Below, piece by piece: positions 14,489 to 15,223 of a DNA stretch of 15,223 nucleotides. Numbering within the stretch: position 1 is the first letter of the stretch; each line of letters begins with the position of its first letter. The stretch spans positions 1 through 15,223 of the forward strand of contig JAYEGM010000088.1 of the NCBI GenBank assembly GCA_034659075.1. The letters are read 5' to 3'. The translations under genes were made by a program, and so were the position numbers. The notes beneath the pieces were generated by a model. It did not search any database and was not told the origin of the DNA. It worked only from the letters and a program-made list of their open reading frames with translations. Source of the DNA: BMS3Bbin11 sp034659075. Its GTDB lineage: Bacteria; Pseudomonadota; Gammaproteobacteria; BMS3Bbin11.

Positions 14489-15223
14489 TCATGAGTTTAT
14501 AAAGGTACCCTTAACTGTAAACCATGCAAGTACTGCGGCAATGAGCACTGTCAGGCTGGCAACTGCAAAGGTTATTCCCGCTCCTGCCCAGCCCATCAAA
14601 TAGCCACTGACCAGGCTGCCCACAGCGCCACCCGCACCAAAGCTGATACTGCCATATAAGGCCATCCCCCGGTGCTGATGCTTGCCGGTAAAATAGCGGT
14701 GGACCATTGATACAGCCACACCATGAAACAGCCCGAAGCTTATCGCATGCAGTACCTGGGCCAGTACCAGCAGCGGTAATGATTCAGGGAATAGCCCGAT
14801 AAGCAGCCAACGCAGACTGGTGAGAAGACAACTGCCGACTAACAGAGCTCGAAACCGTACAGGCCTGAGAAAGCGGTGCATCGCGAGAAATAGCATAACC
14901 TCGAACAACACCCCCAGGGCCCATAAAACCCCGATAACTGTTTTACTGTAGCCATAGTCACTCAGATAGAGTGTATAAAAGGTGTAATACGGTGCATGAC
15001 TGGCCTGCAATAGGAAGCAGACCGCCAGGAAACTCATCAGTTCGGGATATTGAAGTATATACCTCATTATTCCACCCTGTTCGACATGTGGCGGTTTTCC
15101 GGCATCAGGTATGAATAAGGTAGTAATAAAAATAGCTATCAGGAGCATCAACACTACCGGTAAAACCAGTGAAGCTGGATTACTATCAAGCGCATAACCC
15201 AGAACCAGCGATGAAACAATGAA
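14489..15223 (-). CDS. MFS transporter, C-terminal part (PPP/HcaT-like), 5' end outside window
   Basis: The visible 244 residues are the C-terminal part of a major facilitator superfamily inner-membrane transporter, and the frame stays open through the right edge (beginning FIVSSLVLGYALDSN). About seven hydrophobic segments can be seen. The motifs LLQASHAPYYTFYTLYLSDY and GVLWALGVLFEVMLF, then LHAISFGLFHGVAVSMVHRY and SFGAGGAVGSLVSGYLMG, resemble the MFS_1_like/phenylpropionate permease (HcaT) group. The substrate cannot be told; assignments in this group are usually generic. The gene ends at TGA 14491-14489, right after which the palindrome begins. GTG 15154 is not the true start, since coding continues upstream of it. 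Confidence 0.88.
   Translation of the reverse strand, partial: FIVSSLVLGYALDSNPASLVLPVVLMLLIAIFITTLFIPDAGKPPHVEQGGIMRYILQYPELMSFLAVCFLLQASHAPYYTFYTLYLSDYGYSKTVIGVLWALGVLFEVMLFLAMHRFLRPVRFRALLVGSCLLTSLRWLLIGLFPESLPLLVLAQVLHAISFGLFHGVAVSMVHRYFTGKHQHRGMALYGSISFGAGGAVGSLVSGYLMGWAGAGITFAVASLTVLIAAVLAWFTVKGTFINS

Overview
The window looks like chromosomal DNA from a free-living gammaproteobacterium. The gene families and their order (yciO, an M50 protease, trpS, scpA, scpB, rluB; a YciI and BolA pair; a YegQ/TrhP-type U32 protein; DUF3622) fit that class, and base composition is moderate. The species cannot be named from the sequence. Most of the window is housekeeping sequence, with one signalling operon and several unusual intergenic repeats.

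Layout. Positions 1-800 hold the tail of an unrecognised gene and a small putative lipoprotein gene, both on the plus strand. From 7105 down to 826 lies a compact minus-strand cluster: yciO (YrdC fold), a site-2-type M50 protease, trpS, scpA, scpB, rluB, an endonuclease III-like DNA glycosylase and a DUF3622 protein. From trpS to the glycosylase the genes overlap or lie within about 11 bases, so they are probably co-transcribed. Together they cover tRNA charging, chromosome condensation (ScpAB with SMC), 23S rRNA pseudouridylation and DNA repair. Diverging from yciO, a YciI-family gene and a bolA-family gene run on the plus strand with a 4-base overlap.

Positions 7868-11645 (minus strand) form a two-gene signalling operon. 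A secreted ABC-type substrate-binding protein with no transporter genes beside it overlaps by 14 bases with a large membrane receptor. The receptor reads TM-CHASE-TM-PAS-GGDEF-EAL and keeps the key residues of both c-di-GMP domains. I infer that the binding protein reports a ligand to the receptor, which then adjusts c-di-GMP; the layout recalls NspS-MbaA of Vibrio but uses a different binding-protein family. This is the best candidate for a little-described system here.

Downstream, a histone-deacetylase-like gene (plus) converges on trhP/yegQ (minus). The space between them is an inverted pair of composite repeats: 7-base arrays flush with one stop codon and near the other, and degenerate 9-base units inside. 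Another 7-base array lies between yciO and the M50 gene, a 9-base array lies upstream of trhP, and an 86-base imperfect palindrome lies just after the stop of an MFS transporter gene that runs off the right edge. I saw no tRNA, rRNA, CRISPR array, transposase or integrase.
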